Origin: Leptodactylus fallax
Lineage: Eukaryota > Chordata > Amphibia > Anura > Leptodactylidae
Assembly: GCA_947044405.1 (NCBI GenBank)
Contig: CAMRHE010000207.1
Coordinates: 1-64,000, forward strand
Length of the DNA: 64,000 nt
Reading direction: 5' to 3'
The position numbers were made by a program, and so were the translations under genes. Below are positions 22,999-34,690 of the stretch, piece after piece; positions within the stretch are counted from its first letter, which is position 1, and each line of letters begins with the position of its first letter. The notes under the pieces were generated by a model, which was given only the letters and a program-made list of their open reading frames with translations, was not told the DNA's origin and ran no database searches.

Positions 22999-23879
22999 AC
23001 AAGGATGAACAATAAATAGAAATGAAATATAAGATTAAAATTCTAAATTAAAACAAGAGAACTAAATTAACAAAGAACCAGATAGGCTTCTCAGAATACC
23101 AATCAAAAAAAGAAAAATAAAGGTATAGAAAAAAAGGTGGATATGAGAAGTGTACCTGCGGTAATACATACCGTCTTACATAGTCTCAAAAATAGATGAT
23201 ATCCTATGATATGAGATATTCCATTTAAAGCTGTATGTGGGAAGGAGCCTTGGATCGAGGCTATAGAGTGTTCCATTATACAATTATTGTTGCCATAACT
23301 AGTAAGTTCTGCTATAGTGGGAACTGATGTTTGCCTCCAATGTTTTGCTAGTGTTTTATCTGAAGTGAAGACATTAAATATAGTAGCTGTGTCATCGAAG
23401 GAAGATCTGCTAGGCCTACATGTAGTAATGCAAGAGCTGGAGACAGATGAATAGGAGCTTGTAAGACTAAGACCAAAAGATATGCATAATGTTACCCACA
23501 TCCCTGTGATATCTCCATCATAAATTAGATTCATTAGGGGAAATGTGTGAGAGCCATTTAGGTCTGAGGTACCATTGGAGTATGTTTTCCCTTTTAACTT
23601 TCAGGTGTGTGGCACATCTAGGTAAGACATTGCTAATTGAAAGGAGGATTCCCAGTCATGGTTATCTGATGACAGCCCAACTTAATATCCTATGGCATAA
23701 TTCAGAATAAATCTGAGATATACCTTTAGTTGATTTATTCAAATTAGGAAATGCTAATTCTGATTTTGGCTCTTGGTTTGTTACATATGCCACAGATCTC
23801 TAGGAGAAAGTGTCTGATTCTTAAGTATTTAAAGAGCTCCCAAATTTGTGGATGTCTGAGAAGGCAATGAAGTGACCCC

Positions 23880-24330
23880 TGTCAGATATCAGATACAGTA
23901 ACTTCACCTTTCTTATCCAGTTTGGTAAATCCAAATCATTGATAAAATATGAGAAACACTTCATAGGCTTGTCAGTCACTCGTATCGGTAAAGCTTAATG
24001 GATTGTATGAAATTGCTTCCAAGCACGAAGACCTGTCTGGATTGCTAAATATACAGATTTGGATGGAGAGATACCCAAAAATACTGACCATAGGTGAGCC
24101 TCAATTGAAGGTTTGACGGATTACTCCCTTTCCATGGCTGTCCAGTGTATTACGTCTCCCACAGACTTCCAGAATCTAGCTTGCTCAGCAGAATGGTAGT
24201 CATGTGATACTTGTGGGAGGCCTAAGCCCCCTTTATTAAATGGGAGATACAAGACATCTGCCACCACTCTAGTCTGTTTATGTTTCCATATGTGACTATT
24301 CAAAAACTTTTGCAGTTTACATAAATACAT
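23880..24330 (-). pseudogene. L1/Tx1-like LINE ORF2 C-terminal remnant
   Basis: The minus-strand ORF at 24330-24121 contains LNSHIWKHKQTRVVADVLYL and NKGGLGLPQVSHDYHSAEQ. This matches the post-RT region of L1/Tx1 ORF2, where GGLGLP is nearly invariant. Downstream sequence to about 23880 may be the remaining C-terminus or 3' UTR in a degraded state. No RT or endonuclease domain is present. Confidence 0.7.
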
Positions 24331-24339
24331 AAATATGAA

Positions 24340-24790
24340 TGCAAATTCTGGTGTGCTAAGGCAATATAGCAGAAATCAAACAATCAAAGCACACAAAATA
24401 TATATCAAAAAAGTGTTACATCTTTATTGAGACATACATTAAAAAGTACATTCAGAGGAAGAGAGTAAAACCACATAAACACCTCTGCAGGGATAAGGAT
24501 GGGAAATAATATTAGTAATAGAAGAGTTGCAATAACACTGCAGAAGCTCTAAAGTGATCCAGCAGTAATATAAGGTACAAAGCTGACTAACCAAAGGTAT
24601 ACATGTTATAAAATTAGTCAAAAGGACCAAAACAGGTTAAGGCAACCTGGGGAAGAGATGAAGCGCCCCAATGCGCGTTTCGCCAATGGCTTCTTCTGGG
24701 GTTATGTCAGTATGGGGGGAGGCATCCATTTATAGAAGAAGCTTACCAATCATTCTACCTGATAGAATTAAAATAAAGACACATAAACTG
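24340..24790. repeat. interspersed repeat containing GCGCGTTTCGCC
   Basis: The motif 'CCCCAATGCGCGTTTCGCC' followed by 'AATGGCTTCTTC' at about 24668-24700 is one I recall from frog repeats, and the block lies between two recognised transposons. The ends were not identified. Confidence 0.45.
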
Positions 24791-24812
24791 AAGGTGGTAC
24801 CTAAAAATTAGT

Positions 24813-25250
24813 GTGACCAAGAAGGAGAGTGATGGGGTGCTACGCCAGATGACCTGGCCTCCACAGTCACCAGACCTAAACCCAATCGAGATGGTTTGGG
24901 GTGAGCTGGATTGCAGAGTGAAGGCAAAAGGGCCAACAAGTGCTAAGCATCTCTGGGAACTCCTTCAAGACTGTTGGAAGACCATTTCAGGTGACTACCT
25001 CTTGAAGCTCATCAAGAGAATGCCAAGAGTGTGCAAAGCAGTAATCAAAGCAAAAGGTGGCTACTTTGAAGAACCTAGAATATAAGACATATTTTCCGTT
25101 GTTTCACACTTTTTTATTAAGTATATAATTCCACATGTGTTAATTCATAGTTTTGATGCCTTCAGTGTGAATCTACAATTTTTATAGTCATGAAAATACA
25201 GAAAACTCTTGGAATGAGAAGGTGTGTCCAAACTTTTGGTCTGTACTGTA
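24813..25250 (+). pseudogene. Tc1-like transposase C-terminal third with its 3' terminal inverted repeat
   Basis: The plus-strand ORF ends at 25085 and contains [20 protein letters not shown], including the third catalytic residue of the DDE triad, and RMPRVCKAVIKAKGG near the C-terminus. About 165 bp further on, the element ends in 'GGTGTGTCCAAACTTTTGG' and 'TCTGTACTGTA', which I recall as the inverted repeat of a Tc1 family widespread in fish and frogs. The 5' two thirds are missing, so the piece is inactive. Confidence 0.85.
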
Positions 25251-25364
25251 TATGCCATAAGAATGTATATGTGTGAGTATATGTATACAAATGTATATAT
25301 GTGAGTATATATAGTATTCATACATTCATATAAGTGACTTATATATGATATATGAATTTATATA

Positions 25365-26215
25365 CAGGTGAAACCAGAAGTTTACATACACTATATATAA
25401 AGACACATCTGCATGTTTTTCTCACTCTTTGACATGAAATCAGAATAAACCTTTCCCGTTTTTGGTCAATTAGGATTACCAAAATTATTTATATTTGCCA
25501 AATGCCAGAATAATGAGAGAGAGATAATTTTTATTACTTTCTTCAAGGTCAATAGTTTACATACATTTCATTAGTATTTGGTACCATTGCCCTTAAACTG
25601 GATGACTTGTGTCAAACGTTTTGCATCTCCTTCCACAAGCTTCTCACAATAGTTGGTAGGAATTTGGGCCCATTCCTCCTGACAGAACTGGTGTAACTGA
25701 GCCATGTTTGGAGGCCGCCTTGCTCGCACCTGCCTTTTCAGCTTTGCCCATAAATTTTCAATAGGATTGAGATCAGGGCTTTGTGATGGCTGCTCCAAAA
25801 CATTGACTTTGTTATGCTTAAGCCACTTTGTAACCAGTTTGGCAGTATGCTTCGGGTCATTGCCATTTGGAAGAGCCATTTTCGGCCACTCTTTAACTTC
25901 CTGGCTGATGTTTTGAGATGATGCTTCAGTATTGACACATAATGTTCGTTCCTCATGATGCCATCTATTTTGTGAAGTGCACCAGTCCCTCCTGCAGCAA
26001 AACAACCCCACAACATGATGCTGCCACCCCCGTGTTTCACATTTGGGATGCTGTTCTTAGGCTTGCAAACGTAATGATGGTCATTATGGCCAAACAGTTC
26101 AATTTTAGTTTGGTCATGAGTGAGGAGCGCCCCCTTGAGTGTACTCTTCCATAGCCTTGTAATGTAATAGGGGCGTTCTTTACTGCCCAGCAATGACGCT
26201 AGACTGTAAGGCCCA
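25365..26215 (-). pseudogene. Tc1-like transposase remnant with one inverted repeat
   Basis: Minus strand. The catalytic domain is split between two overlapping frames (26193-25738 and 26011-25571). It shows [13 protein letters not shown] and [20 protein letters not shown], then in the second frame [16 protein letters not shown] and [13 protein letters not shown], covering the second and third DDE positions. The 3' inverted repeat CAGGTGAAACCAGAAGTTTA starts at 25365 next to a TA. The DNA-binding half is absent beyond about 26215. It resembles the Sleeping Beauty/Frog Prince group of Tc1 elements, recalled rather than aligned. Confidence 0.85.
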
Positions 26216-26370
26216 ACTTTCTGACAGTGGAAAGATATTGGTGCCGAAAATTAATGGCACCAATAGCTCCAGCACGAGGGCACATATCGGGAAAGCTGGC
26301 AGTGCTTTCTAGCAGTATATTTGTGGATTATACTATGAGGTCAGAGGGGAATCTGGTGGTAAGTGCCTGA

Positions 26371-26915
26371 CGTGACAGTATTTCGCCTGGAGCAGTCAGT
26401 GGCTGACGTGACAGTATTTAGTCCTGGTATAGCAGTCAGTGGCTGACGTGACAGTATTTAGTCCTGGTATAGTGGTGAACAGGTGGCATGACAGTATTTA
26501 GTCCTGGTATACCGGTCATTGGCTGAGGTCACAGTATTTAGTCCTGGTAAAGCAGTTAGTGGCTGATGTGACAGTATTTAGTCCAGATATAGCAGTCAGT
26601 GGCTGACGTGACAGTATTTAGTCCTGGTATAGCAGTAAGTGGCTGATGTGACAGTATTTAGTCCTGGTATAGCAGTCAGTGGCTGACGTGACAGTATTTA
26701 GTCCTGGTATAGCAGTAAGTGGCTAACATGACAGTATTTAGTCCTGGTATAGCAGTAAGTGGCTGAGGTGACAGTATTTAGTCCTGGTATAGCAGTCAGT
26801 GACTGACATGACAGTATTTAGTCCAGGTATAGCGGTCAGTGGGTGACGTGACAGTGTTTAGTCCCTGTATAGCGTTAAGTGACTGACATGACAGTATTTA
26901 GTCCTGGTATATACA
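26371..26915. repeat. 40-bp satellite array, 14 units
   Basis: ACAGTATTTA recurs at an exact 40-bp spacing (26411, 26451, 26491 and so on to 26891), within a unit that also contains GTCCTGGTATAGCAGTCAGT. Units are well conserved, with scattered substitutions and hardly any indels. A first degenerate unit precedes them near 26375. Confidence 0.95.
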
Positions 26916-27235
26916 ATATTTCAGCATTTGGGGCCCCACTTTTAATTTTGTCTAGGACGCCATTTTGTCTAAAACCGGCCCTGTGTAATAAATCAGAAGT
27001 CTCATTTTAAAAAAACGCAGCAACAATAAAACATGATGAAATAAAGCACGCCGTGTTCCCACCATGAGATGCTGGCAGGGTTTTCAGGTATTAAAACCAT
27101 ATGACAAAATAGCAATGAGAAACCACAAACAATGTTGGAATAAAGTAAGAGAGAAGCCAAAACACAGTGGAAAAAAGGCGATGAAATAAAAGATGGAAAG
27201 ATTAAATTCTAAGAACGGGATATAGCTAATAGTCT

Positions 27236-27485
27236 CATCTAGACCATAAGGGGCCACAGTATTGAGCGAATATATCCATCTACACTCCTTTTGGGCCAGT
27301 CGTCTCCTCCAATCACCCCCTCTTGGGCCGATATTAACCTGATCTATAGCAAGAACCCGAAAGAGAGATGGATCACAATCGTAGACTAATATGAAACATG
27401 TCGGATTAGTCTTGAGGTTATTGACATCAGGCTTTTGCGTGCAGAATACCAAGGACATGTTCATGCACCCAATGGCACAATTCAT
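27236..27485 (-). pseudogene. Penelope-like element C-terminal remnant
   Basis: The minus-strand translation contains NIGPRGGDWRRRLAQKECRW followed by IYSLNTVAPYGLDETI. This is the conserved tail of Penelope/Neptune endonuclease proteins (RGG...RLxQxExxWIYxLxTxxPxGLNE). It is a different sequence from the insertion at 12037-13444, so it is a separate insertion. It ends only about 35 bp before the left boundary of duplication copy B. Confidence 0.75.
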
Positions 27486-27794
27486 GGGATGTAAAACTGA
27501 TGTATATTAATCCACAGGATCATGTGGCAAAATATATCACACCTGCAGTCTGACAATTTAAATTACAGTTAATAGTATACCAGCAGCTTTGGTCACAATT
27601 CTAGAACACGATTGTATCCACATTTGTGCAGGCAATACACTTCCATGGCCGGTATCTTACTTTTGGACCTTGAGATCTGAAAATAAAAGTGGGTTGTCTC
27701 CCATTGAAAAGGCTACATACAAGGGGGTCTCTCAAATTTTTCCCTCTCTGGAAAACACAGATGTGATTTTAGGGCATGTTTGAAACCGAAAGTA

Positions 27795-28034
27795 TTAGTC
27801 GAATTGTCTGGGGTAGAGCATTCTAGAGCACCAATGCAGCTCAAGAAAAGTCTTGGAGATGGGAGTGGGATGTTTGTTTAACACAGGATACAAGTCTAAG
27901 GCATTGACAGAATGGAGAGGACAGCTAGGGCGGAAGATAGTGACGAGAGAGTAGATGTAGGGAGGCGCAGCGCTATAGAGGGATTTGTGGGTGAGTGTAA
28001 TAATTTTATATTGTATTTTGTACTGGAGGGGCAA
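27795..28034 (-). pseudogene. L2/CR1-like LINE ORF2 C-terminal remnant (copy B)
   Basis: This is the counterpart of the copy A remnant at 11481-11741, with the same LQYKIQYKIITLTHKSL region and minor substitutions. It has no independent origin; it was duplicated with the segment. Confidence 0.5.
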
Positions 28035-28383
28035 TCAGTGCTGGGACTGGCACAAGGTAGATGCATCTGTGTACTGTATGACAGAAAGATAAGTCTGGTG
28101 GCTGCATTCAGGACAGATCATAGAGGGGAGAGTTTAGTAAGAAGAAGATGACTTAGAAGAGAATTGCAATAGTCAAGACAAGAGAGAATCAGAGCGGCAA
28201 TGAGGGGTTTTCATGTTCCCACAGTGAGAAACTGAACTGTGCAGTGAACTCCATTTCTCCCTAAATCTGTCTCTGCCTAGTGTATACCTTGTTCCTGGGC
28301 AACTATGTGTTTCGGGGTCACTAGCACTGTGGGAGCAGTAGTACTAGTGCCATGTAAAACTCTAATACATTACCAGGACATGT

Positions 28384-30244
28384 CATATACAATATTACAA
28401 TGGGAGACCTCACATTCTGATAATTCTCACACAGTACTAAGCACATTCATCTCTCTTCTTACGTACTCTGCAGCTGTGTGAGAGCGTCCCAGTGTATGCT
28501 GCATAACACTTGCTACACGTCAGGATTTATATAAATGCTGTGCTATAGTGTCACTTGTGTATAATTCTATATGTTTTTGTAAGGTTTTATATGTATAGCT
28601 GTAACAGACGAAGCCATTTGTGAATCGCGTGTCGGGATGCGTTCTTTCCATAGACTGTGTATAGTGTAATGTCATTTTGGTACTTTGGTTGTTAGGCATG
28701 TTCTTGCTATCAGTATTATATACATAGTTTATGTGGTATGTACACTTTACTTTATCTTGGGCTGTTATTAATGCTATGATGTATGTAGTGCCAAATACTG
28801 TGGTAGTTTCTATGTACAGTCTGTATCCTCAGCAATACGCCCCCTATCTCTCCACTATGGAATACTCTTCTTATGCGTTTTTACCCTCATCTTCCTTGTG
28901 TATTTATTTTAATATTTATAAACTAATAAAGATGTTGGATATTACATATATACGTTAGTCTTATGCTACTTCACCAAATTTGCCAGGTTGAGGAGTAGAT
29001 TGGCCGGACTGACATCTGACTTGTATATATTTGTCTGATCTGTTCTATTTTATCTTTGAATAAATACCCAGTACCTGCCGATATGCCAGACCAAAATGTC
29101 CTATCAGTGTTCATTGAGCATCTCGGTATACACCTTGTTATGTGGACTGTGTAACAATCCTAACCTGAACCCCCTGGCCTGATTTCTGTGTTTCTTGTAT
29201 TGGAATTCATATTCCCGTGGGGACATTTCTGTATCTTAAGTTATTAAAGTGTATTTATACTCAAAATAGTATTGAAAAAGAATATATAAAAAAGAAAAAA
29301 AAGCTCTTGAAACGTGATGAAAACCCAAAAACAAAAATTGTAACAGTCTTTAATGTGTTAACCCCTTTCATTTTAATTCTGCCCCTGTCTAGTATAGACA
29401 TTGCTCCTGGGTCCCTGTGTGGTTAGGGGCCACAGTCACTAGCAACATCAGAGCAGCAGCACTTGGGCTATGTAAAACTCCATATATAACACATATACAC
29501 ATTCTTCTATACCATGCTGATAAAGTCCTGTTCACACAGTACAAATCACATATCTGTCCTCTAATAAACTCTATGGACATGTTAGAAGTGCAAGATTAGG
29601 GGGAGTTTTCAGTCACTAAATGCAAATAATGAAAGCCGTCATTCACTGACAACAAGCAGAGATCTTGAAAATGGTGAAAAACTGAGACATAAAGTATATT
29701 AGAAAGATGCACAATTTATCATCATATATAGAATCTGTCCCCATAGAGGTGAGCCCGCGGATCCCTGTACATGTATTCACCATCTGCGCTGCCTGGAATA
29801 CACACATAATACAGATGAAGGATTTCTATGGTTTATTCTTGTGTTTTATTGTGGGATTATTTTGTGATGAGCCTCGTAGTCATTACATGTTCTTCTAAAG
29901 ACAGTTTTATATGCAGCGTGTCAGGGACGTTTTTCACAATTTTTTTTAAATCAGTTTTCTTTGCCCTATAACCCACATGTTGGATTAAAGTTTATAGAGA
30001 AGTATGACAATATCTACATACAAAGAGTTTTGGCTTTTTCCCCTTTTATCTGTATTTTAGGGTCAGTGGCTCTCAGGGTACTATACAATCCTGTAAATGA
30101 ATATAGATATAGCAGCTATTACACTACAATGTGCATGATATACTCTTATAGAATATGCAAATTAGGATATATGTGAAAAGATCACTGAGCACCAATCAGA
30201 TTCAGGCTGCATGTGTGATAATGCAAGAATGGCAAGAGCACCTA
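28384..30244. other. upstream region of DRAM-like copy B
   Basis: No coding exon is recognised. The region corresponds to 13445-15304 of copy A, less the 211-bp block and plus the 245-bp block. Short ORFs shared by both copies show no coding features. Confidence 0.6.
29819..30063. other. 245-bp segment present upstream of copy B only
   Basis: Copy A reads ATGATACAGTGGCGCTC through this point. Copy B has about 245 bp of AT-rich sequence inserted between ATGA and CAGTGGCTCTC. It lies about 220 bp upstream of the copy B TATA box. No terminal repeats or target duplication are evident. Confidence 0.75.
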
Positions 30245-30293
30245 TGACATCACAAAGGTCTTGTGACATCATCGAGTTCCGAGAGTATAAAAA
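30245..30293 (+). promoter_or_regulatory. core promoter of DRAM-like copy B: two CRE/ATF-like sites and TATA box
   Basis: TGACATCA occurs twice, at 30245-30252 and 30264-30271, and TATAAAAA lies at 30286-30293. Copy A has only the second site intact; its first reads TGACCTCA. If these sites bind ATF/CREB-type factors, the copies could differ in inducibility. This is inferred from motifs. Confidence 0.6.
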
Positions 30294-30396
30294 CCTCTAC
30301 CTGCCATTGCCACAGTCTTCTTATCTGTGACTACAGAGAAAGAGACAGAGCGATATAAAGCAGATATTTATTTAGCAAATCTACCTACTTTGCGTC

Positions 30397-32905
30397 ATGG
30401 AAATCCGGGGTTTGGCGTTCCTGCCTATCCTGTGGGTCATATGGACGCTATTGGGTCTCTGTACCCTGTTTGCCCTAACCGTCATATCAGGGCATGAAAA
30501 ATATCCGTACATCAGGTAAGAGGGGATGGGGCAAGATTCCTGATACTGTAGTAGAATTCTTGTTATCATCCTATTAATATCTATTATTGTAAATGTCAGA
30601 ATACAAATGATGGAAATAATAATTTTATTTTGCTCCCTTTTTCATGTACAGTACCTCTACTTCTACACAGGGAATATATCATTGGGTGTAGAGTATATGT
30701 AGGGGCAGGTAAAGGGGTCAAAGGTTGTTCATAACTTGCAGCCATTATAGCTGCTTAAAAAAGTGGCAGTAATTGAGTTAAATTATAGTCAGCGGATAGT
30801 ATGGAGGAGGGGATGAGTTATGTGGTCAGGGTATGATAGTGCTCAAATAAAGAGGATGGAAAGATCAAAGATTCAGATTATGGGGGATAAAATGTGCAAG
30901 AGAAAAGTAGAGCTGTTGCCCATAGCAACCAATTGGTTTGCTGATTTTATTTCTACAACACGACAACTACAATCTGATTGGTTGCTATAGGCCGCGGCGC
31001 CATGTTTTCATTGCATTTATTATAATCCATTTCCACCAATGTTCTTTGCTTGTATTTGTGTCTGGAGATGAGATTGATGTAATAGAAGGAAATAAAGTCT
31101 TCTCTGCTCTTAGATGACATGTGACAATTCCACCGCTTGTGTCCTACTAACGCCCAATATTTGGCTTTCTTTCACAGTGGGACAGCAGTTCGGTTCCCCG
31201 AGTCAGTAATCTATACGGTGGCCTTCATGGTGGCTTCCATTCTTGGTAAGTGTAGCTTGTAATAGGGTGAAAACATCAGCGCTCAGTGATCCCTATTCCC
31301 TAACCCCTGTTCAGCACTGACTGGCGGCCATCACTGGCGATTGTACAGGTGTCTATAGAAGTGACCTATAGAAATCTCTGACTGATAACATGTATTGTCT
31401 ATTACAGGAGCTGGCGTCGCTTTCATCCAATACAAGTTCATGATAATTCGGACTGAACCATCGGAAAAGCGACATATCATCGTCCAGCGAATAATCCTCG
31501 CTATAGGATGGATAGCCTGTATTGGGAGCGCCCTGAATGCCGTATTCCCGGTTAGTTATCAGGTTTCATTAAAAATATGCAGTAATAGGGCAAGTAGTAT
31601 AGAAAGTGAACTTTATCTGAAAGCCAGTACTGTTACATAGTGTTAGATCTCCGTGACAACCTCATTGATAACATATATATGTGCTTACATTCTAGGTGAA
31701 TTACAACCTTGTAGCTCATGATATTGGCTCAGGACTGGGTTTTACGTTTACTGACCTTTGCAACTTATGTCAAGCAGCTTGCCTGTATAAGAGGTCCTTC
31801 AGCAGTCGGCGAATGTGCCATATTAGACTGGCTCTGACCTTGATGACATCTGTGCTACTAATAATCTGTATCCTTTTATATAGAACTGGTAGTGAGTGAT
31901 ACTGAGGTGAGGAGATTATGGTCCTGTTCACATGACAAAATTTGAAGAGGAATTTGAGATGGTCTTCTGCCTTAGATTCCTCTCCAAATTCCAGCCCTAT
32001 GTAACCCGCGGCAGAACTTCAAATTTCTACCACAGCTTTGCTCAGAGTTTAGCCTCAAAAACAAATGGGATAAATAGCCGTAGTTTTGTGCAGTGGGATC
32101 TTATAGCTGTATCAGCTGCAGAATCTGCGAAAAATCAAGCAAGACGTTTCTTTTATCAGTGCCCTTAAAAAATAAGAAGTGCCCACCACTTCCTCCTTTG
32201 TAAACAATGGGGGGCAGATTCTGTCTGGTATTTGAAGCTCATTCCCCGGCTGTAAAGTCCTCCTTTGTGATTCTATTGTAGACAAGAACAGATAAAACAA
32301 TGTAGGAAATACTATAACATTAGCATTCTGTTACTTCTCCTTGACTTGTCCATCCAGTTGGCTCAATCATGTCTAGTTTCTTTTTCCATCTAATCCCTGA
32401 CAACTATAATGAGGTGAGTTTATTTCACTTTTCACCATCTTGTATTATCCACATGCATCATGTTTAAAAGTAAAATGGAAACTCTTGGTTGGCAAGATAT
32501 CCTTCTACCTCAGTCCACAGCAGACAATGGTGAGTAAATTCGGGCACTAATATCCGCCATTCTCTACCTTTATCTTCTGTAGATTATCTCTAGGACAGGC
32601 ATGGTAGTCGAGTGGGTTGCAATGTTCGGCCTAGTAATTCAACAACTGACCAATTATACAGATTTCCAGGTGAGTAGATGTTGTGTGAAGTGTCTCATGT
32701 GCTCCACAAATGTATAAGTTGAGGATTTCATCATAAAATAAAAATTCACATTTCATGTATAAAATAGATCTATATTCATAATAGCGTTTCTGATGCAAAA
32801 TATTTTCAATTTTTTTTTTTCTCTCAGCATTTATCTTTAACGTTGTCCCGAGAAGGTGTTTCCATTTGCCTGAGAGAAAACATCCAGGACCCTGAAAACC
32901 CCTAA
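30397..32905 (+). CDS. DRAM/TMEM150 (Frag1) family multi-pass membrane protein, copy B, seven exons
   Basis: Exons are 30397-30515, 31178-31245, 31408-31550, 31696-31888, 32358-32413, 32583-32669 and 32828-32905, each exactly 14,958 bp from its copy A partner, with the same splice sites. The coding sequences differ only at a Glu codon in exon 3 (GAG/GAA) and a Val codon in exon 4 (GTT/GTA), both silent, so the 247-residue products are identical. By eye the introns differ at about 22 positions in 1.77 kb. Features and likely lysosomal or Golgi autophagy role are as for copy A. Both copies appear intact. It could be a true paralog or the second haplotype of one gene assembled in tandem. Confidence 0.9.
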
Positions 32906-33257
32906 TAAGATTCTGGGGTAAGAAATAGGGGGTTGGAACACCATAAAGATGACAAAAATCATCTGGACAACACTGAATTGCAAAACATTCCTGCAAAAGA
33001 CATTAAGCTGGTGAGTCTATTTACCACAACCATTGACTTGTATGTAGGACTAGACCAAGGTTAGATATATACTTCAGGAGGACACACATTTGACATACAC
33101 CAGGTGAATAGGTCCTATGGATTCATGTATGGATGTGCTAACTATTAAATTGGTGTCAGATGTACTAAGGTCCTCTTAACTGCACAATACAGGAGAGCTG
33201 AAAGGTCCTCTGTACTACACCACACAGGACAGCTGATTCTGATAGGTCCTCTATAGC

Positions 33258-33870
33258 AGGGATCACCAACCTTTGGGCCTCCAGCTGTTGTGAAACTACA
33301 CTTCCAGCTTCACAAGCCCAGGGGTTACTGAGCCCAGCTCTATAGTATACTATCTATGAGTGTGGACGGTCTCTCTATACCACACAGAAGTGCTGACACG
33401 TCCCAAAATTGGCTGCATCTGTGTTTAGGGATTTAAAAGGATCTCCTTCTTTTCTGGGAACATGAACTATAAACATTATCATTATTTTTACCACTCCCCA
33501 CCCCGCATTTATATTGTATATATGTATGTTAAGAGCTGCTTCTTACACCTGTGTATTTGTCTTCTTATAGGAGTAATCGGCCGATAAGCCCTTCTTCACA
33601 AAATCTGGGAACAATCCTTTCTCCACTGATGTGCATTAAACCTGCCAAACTTCCAGCACTGAATGTCCATGTAGAATCCGGCACCTACTATCCAGGGATT
33701 GATTCCGATCGCCATATTTGGGGTCAGGAAGGAATTTTTTTTTCCCTAAACTGAAGACAAACCAAAACTTAGTCCTCAGGGGTATTTTTCGCCTTCCTCT
33801 GGATCAACATAGCAAGTCATTATTAGGTTGAAAATGAAGCCCTTATTTCAACCATACTTGCTATGTAACC
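33258..33870. repeat. interspersed repeat fragments downstream of DRAM-like copy B
   Basis: These are the counterparts of the copy A fragments at 18300-18920, with the same two repeat motifs. They were duplicated with the segment. Confidence 0.55.
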
Positions 33871-33955
33871 ATCTAGACATTTCATCTACAATATGGTGCT
33901 AATAAGAAATAATACTGGACAAAGACTGAGAATGAATCAACTGCTCCATCACTGA

Positions 33956-34301
33956 CAGGATGTGGACTTCGAGAAGTTAGCGTCTTGCGGCTTCTCCTAG
34001 CGGCTATGGTATTCCGGTTGGTAGCGTCTTGCGCCTTCCGGTATCGGCTATGGACCGTCAGAAGGTAGCGTCTTGCGCCTTCTCCTTCGAGCCATGGACC
34101 ACCAGAAGTTAGCGTCTTGCGGCTTCTACCGGCTATGGACTTCCGGTTGGTAGCGTCTTGCGCCTTCCGGTATCGGCTATGGACTGCTGGAAGGTAGCGT
34201 CTGGCGCCTTCACCAGTAGCCATGGGTCGATGGAAGGTAGCGTCCTGTGCCATCTCACACCAGCCATAGACCGCCAGAAGAAAGCATCCTGTTTTGTGCC
34301 T
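33956..34301. repeat. 44-bp minisatellite (copy B)
   Basis: It has the same number and order of units as copy A (19021 onward), with very few substitutions. The array has therefore neither expanded nor contracted since the copies separated, unlike the 31-bp VNTR nearby. Confidence 0.85.
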
Positions 34302-34690
34302 AAATAACAACTAAATAAACATGTGTTGGTTTTGGCTAAATTGTTTCCGTATACAGAACTTATTATTTATTACACAAGATAGCACAAGATATCTCACATA
34401 AAGTATGCCATGTAAAATATCTTAGTAATGAATATTAATTGAAAGGGGTTCATCAATTACCCACATAAAAAAAAACAAAAAAACTAAAGGGTACCTGAGT
34501 TTTTATCAAAAGTTGATGTGCAGGGTCTTGCTGGGCAGTCGGATCTATGGCTGTATAAACCTTCATACATGAGGTCCTATCAGTTTTTCTAATGCTAATA
34601 GCACTATTATGACTGCAGCACATTTTACATTAGTCACTGAAGCAGGTGATATATACAATATATCAGTCTTTACATTTAATTCTATCAGGA

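Noticed and set aside
26371..26915. Considered as a CRISPR array because of its regular 40-bp spacing
   Set aside because: The whole 40-bp unit is conserved with no variable spacers, and the context is vertebrate chromosomal DNA.
27084..27230. Hydrophobic tail of the minus-strand ORF that begins at 27485
   Set aside because: Only the first part matches Penelope proteins; the rest (FFPLCFGFSL...) is probably chance reading of non-coding sequence, so it was left out of the element.
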